Assembly: GCA_046347195.1 (NCBI GenBank) | Contig: JAXMGQ010000018.1 | Location: 20,806-84,805, forward strand | Origin: TMP-86 sp046347195 | GTDB lineage: Bacteria > Pseudomonadota > Gammaproteobacteria > Steroidobacterales > Steroidobacteraceae | Length of the DNA stretch: 64,000 nt | Reading direction: 5' to 3' | Shown here: positions 63,640 through 64,000 of the stretch, piece after piece | Layout of the letters: each line of letters opens with the position of its first letter | Numbering within the stretch: position 1 is the stretch's first letter | The notes under the pieces: model-generated | What the model was told of the DNA's origin: nothing | The model's input: only the letters and a program-made list of their open reading frames with translations | Database searches by the model: none | Position numbers and translations under genes: made by a program

Positions 63640-64000
63640 CTAACCCCTGCCGCGTGTTTCCCCGTTCGCGGCGGGCCCCGCATCGGGCATCGCCGCGACG
63701 ATGCGTGCCGGCGGCTTCACCCGGACGGTCTTCACCGCGTTGTCGGCCGTCTGCAGCACCTCGAGCGTGTAGTCGGACACCTTGAGCGTGGTGCCCGTCT
63801 CGGGAATGTTCTCCATGACCTCGACGATGAGGCCGCTCAAGGTCTTGGGTCCTTCCATGGGCAGCGACCACTGCATCGCGCGGTTCAGCGCCCGGATGCT
63901 GGCGCTGCCGTTCACCACGTAACTGCCATCGCCCTCATCGTGCACGTCCCGGTGCATCATGGTCGCAGGGTCGGTGGTGAACTCACCCACGATCTCCTCG
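63640..64000 (-). CDS. CorC/HlyC-type transporter, C-terminal fragment
   Basis: The last 119 residues of a minus-strand gene run off the window end. EEIVGEFTTDP is the junction after the CBS domains, and YVVNGSASIRALNRAMQWSL with TLSGLIVEVMENIPETGTTL is the CorC_HlyC transporter-associated domain. Full proteins of the family (DUF21-CBS-CorC, about 400-440 residues) are Mg2+ or Co2+ transporters of the inner membrane. It converges with radA, nine bases apart. Confidence 0.85.
   Translation of the reverse strand, partial: EEIVGEFTTDPATMMHRDVHDEGDGSYVVNGSASIRALNRAMQWSLPMEGPKTLSGLIVEVMENIPETGTTLKVSDYTLEVLQTADNAVKTVRVKPPARIVAAMPDAGPAANGETRGRG

Overview
The window is a piece of a high-GC gammaproteobacterial chromosome. 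The order miaA-hfq-hflX-hflK-hflC-(DUF2065)-purA ... rnr-rlmB ... rpsF-rpsR-rplI-dnaB-alr ... radA is the classical gammaproteobacterial arrangement. The many TonB-dependent receptors, a MutL that carries an endonuclease motif, and the PQQ/C1 genes suggest a free-living, non-enteric lineage (for example near Steroidobacterales or Nevskiales). That placement is inference from gene content, not from a marker-gene tree.

Layout. (1) 1-4.5 kb: the 3' end of a TonB-dependent receptor, an IS110-family insertion sequence with a structured leader (possible bridge RNA), an exported protein and a di-heme oxidoreductase, then a VapBC toxin-antitoxin pair. (2) 4.5-10.1 kb: a TetR regulator divergent from an operon of TonB receptor, Tat-exported NicA2-like amine oxidase, small cytochrome c and a secreted NTF2-like protein; this looks like a periplasmic amine-catabolism unit. 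(3) 10.2-25.7 kb: tRNA-Glu and a housekeeping block (pcnB, folK, deoxynucleoside kinase, queG, nnr, tsaE, amidase, mutL, miaA, hfq, hflX, hflK, hflC, DUF2065, purA). (4) 25.7-37.7 kb: a lanthanide-type PQQ methanol/alcohol dehydrogenase module. It has a two-component system, a beta-propeller protein, a XoxF-like enzyme, a XoxJ-like binding protein fused to ankyrin repeats, a cytochrome c, a sigma-54 activator, a Gfa-type formaldehyde protein and a porin. I find -24/-12 promoters in front of xoxF, gfa and the porin, and a shared CTGTCCCG motif upstream, which points to one sigma-54 regulon. (5) 37.7-48.0 kb: a CusCBA-like RND efflux operon, a TonB receptor resembling PqqU/YncD (PQQ uptake), and a heavily frameshifted second TonB receptor. 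(6) 48.1-59.1 kb: tRNA-Leu, rnr, rlmB, an inserted trio (methanethiol oxidase/SBP56, SCO1-like protein, choline sulfatase), then rpsF, rpsR, rplI, dnaB with a mini-intein, and alr. (7) 59.2-64.0 kb: a FHA / PP2C phosphatase / Ser-Thr kinase operon, radA, and the end of a CorC-type transporter.

How it fits together. XoxF oxidises methanol or other alcohols in the periplasm using PQQ, possibly imported by the PqqU-like receptor, and passes electrons to the adjacent cytochrome c. Gfa and the methanethiol oxidase both relate to formaldehyde, so the accessory DNA placed between conserved housekeeping blocks has a C1/methyl-compound theme.

Caution on sequence quality: single-base indels interrupt several conserved genes (outer-membrane efflux factor, second TonB receptor, rnr, rlmB, dnaB/intein, alr) while their protein motifs remain intact in alternate frames. 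Patchy sequencing error is the simplest explanation for the housekeeping genes.
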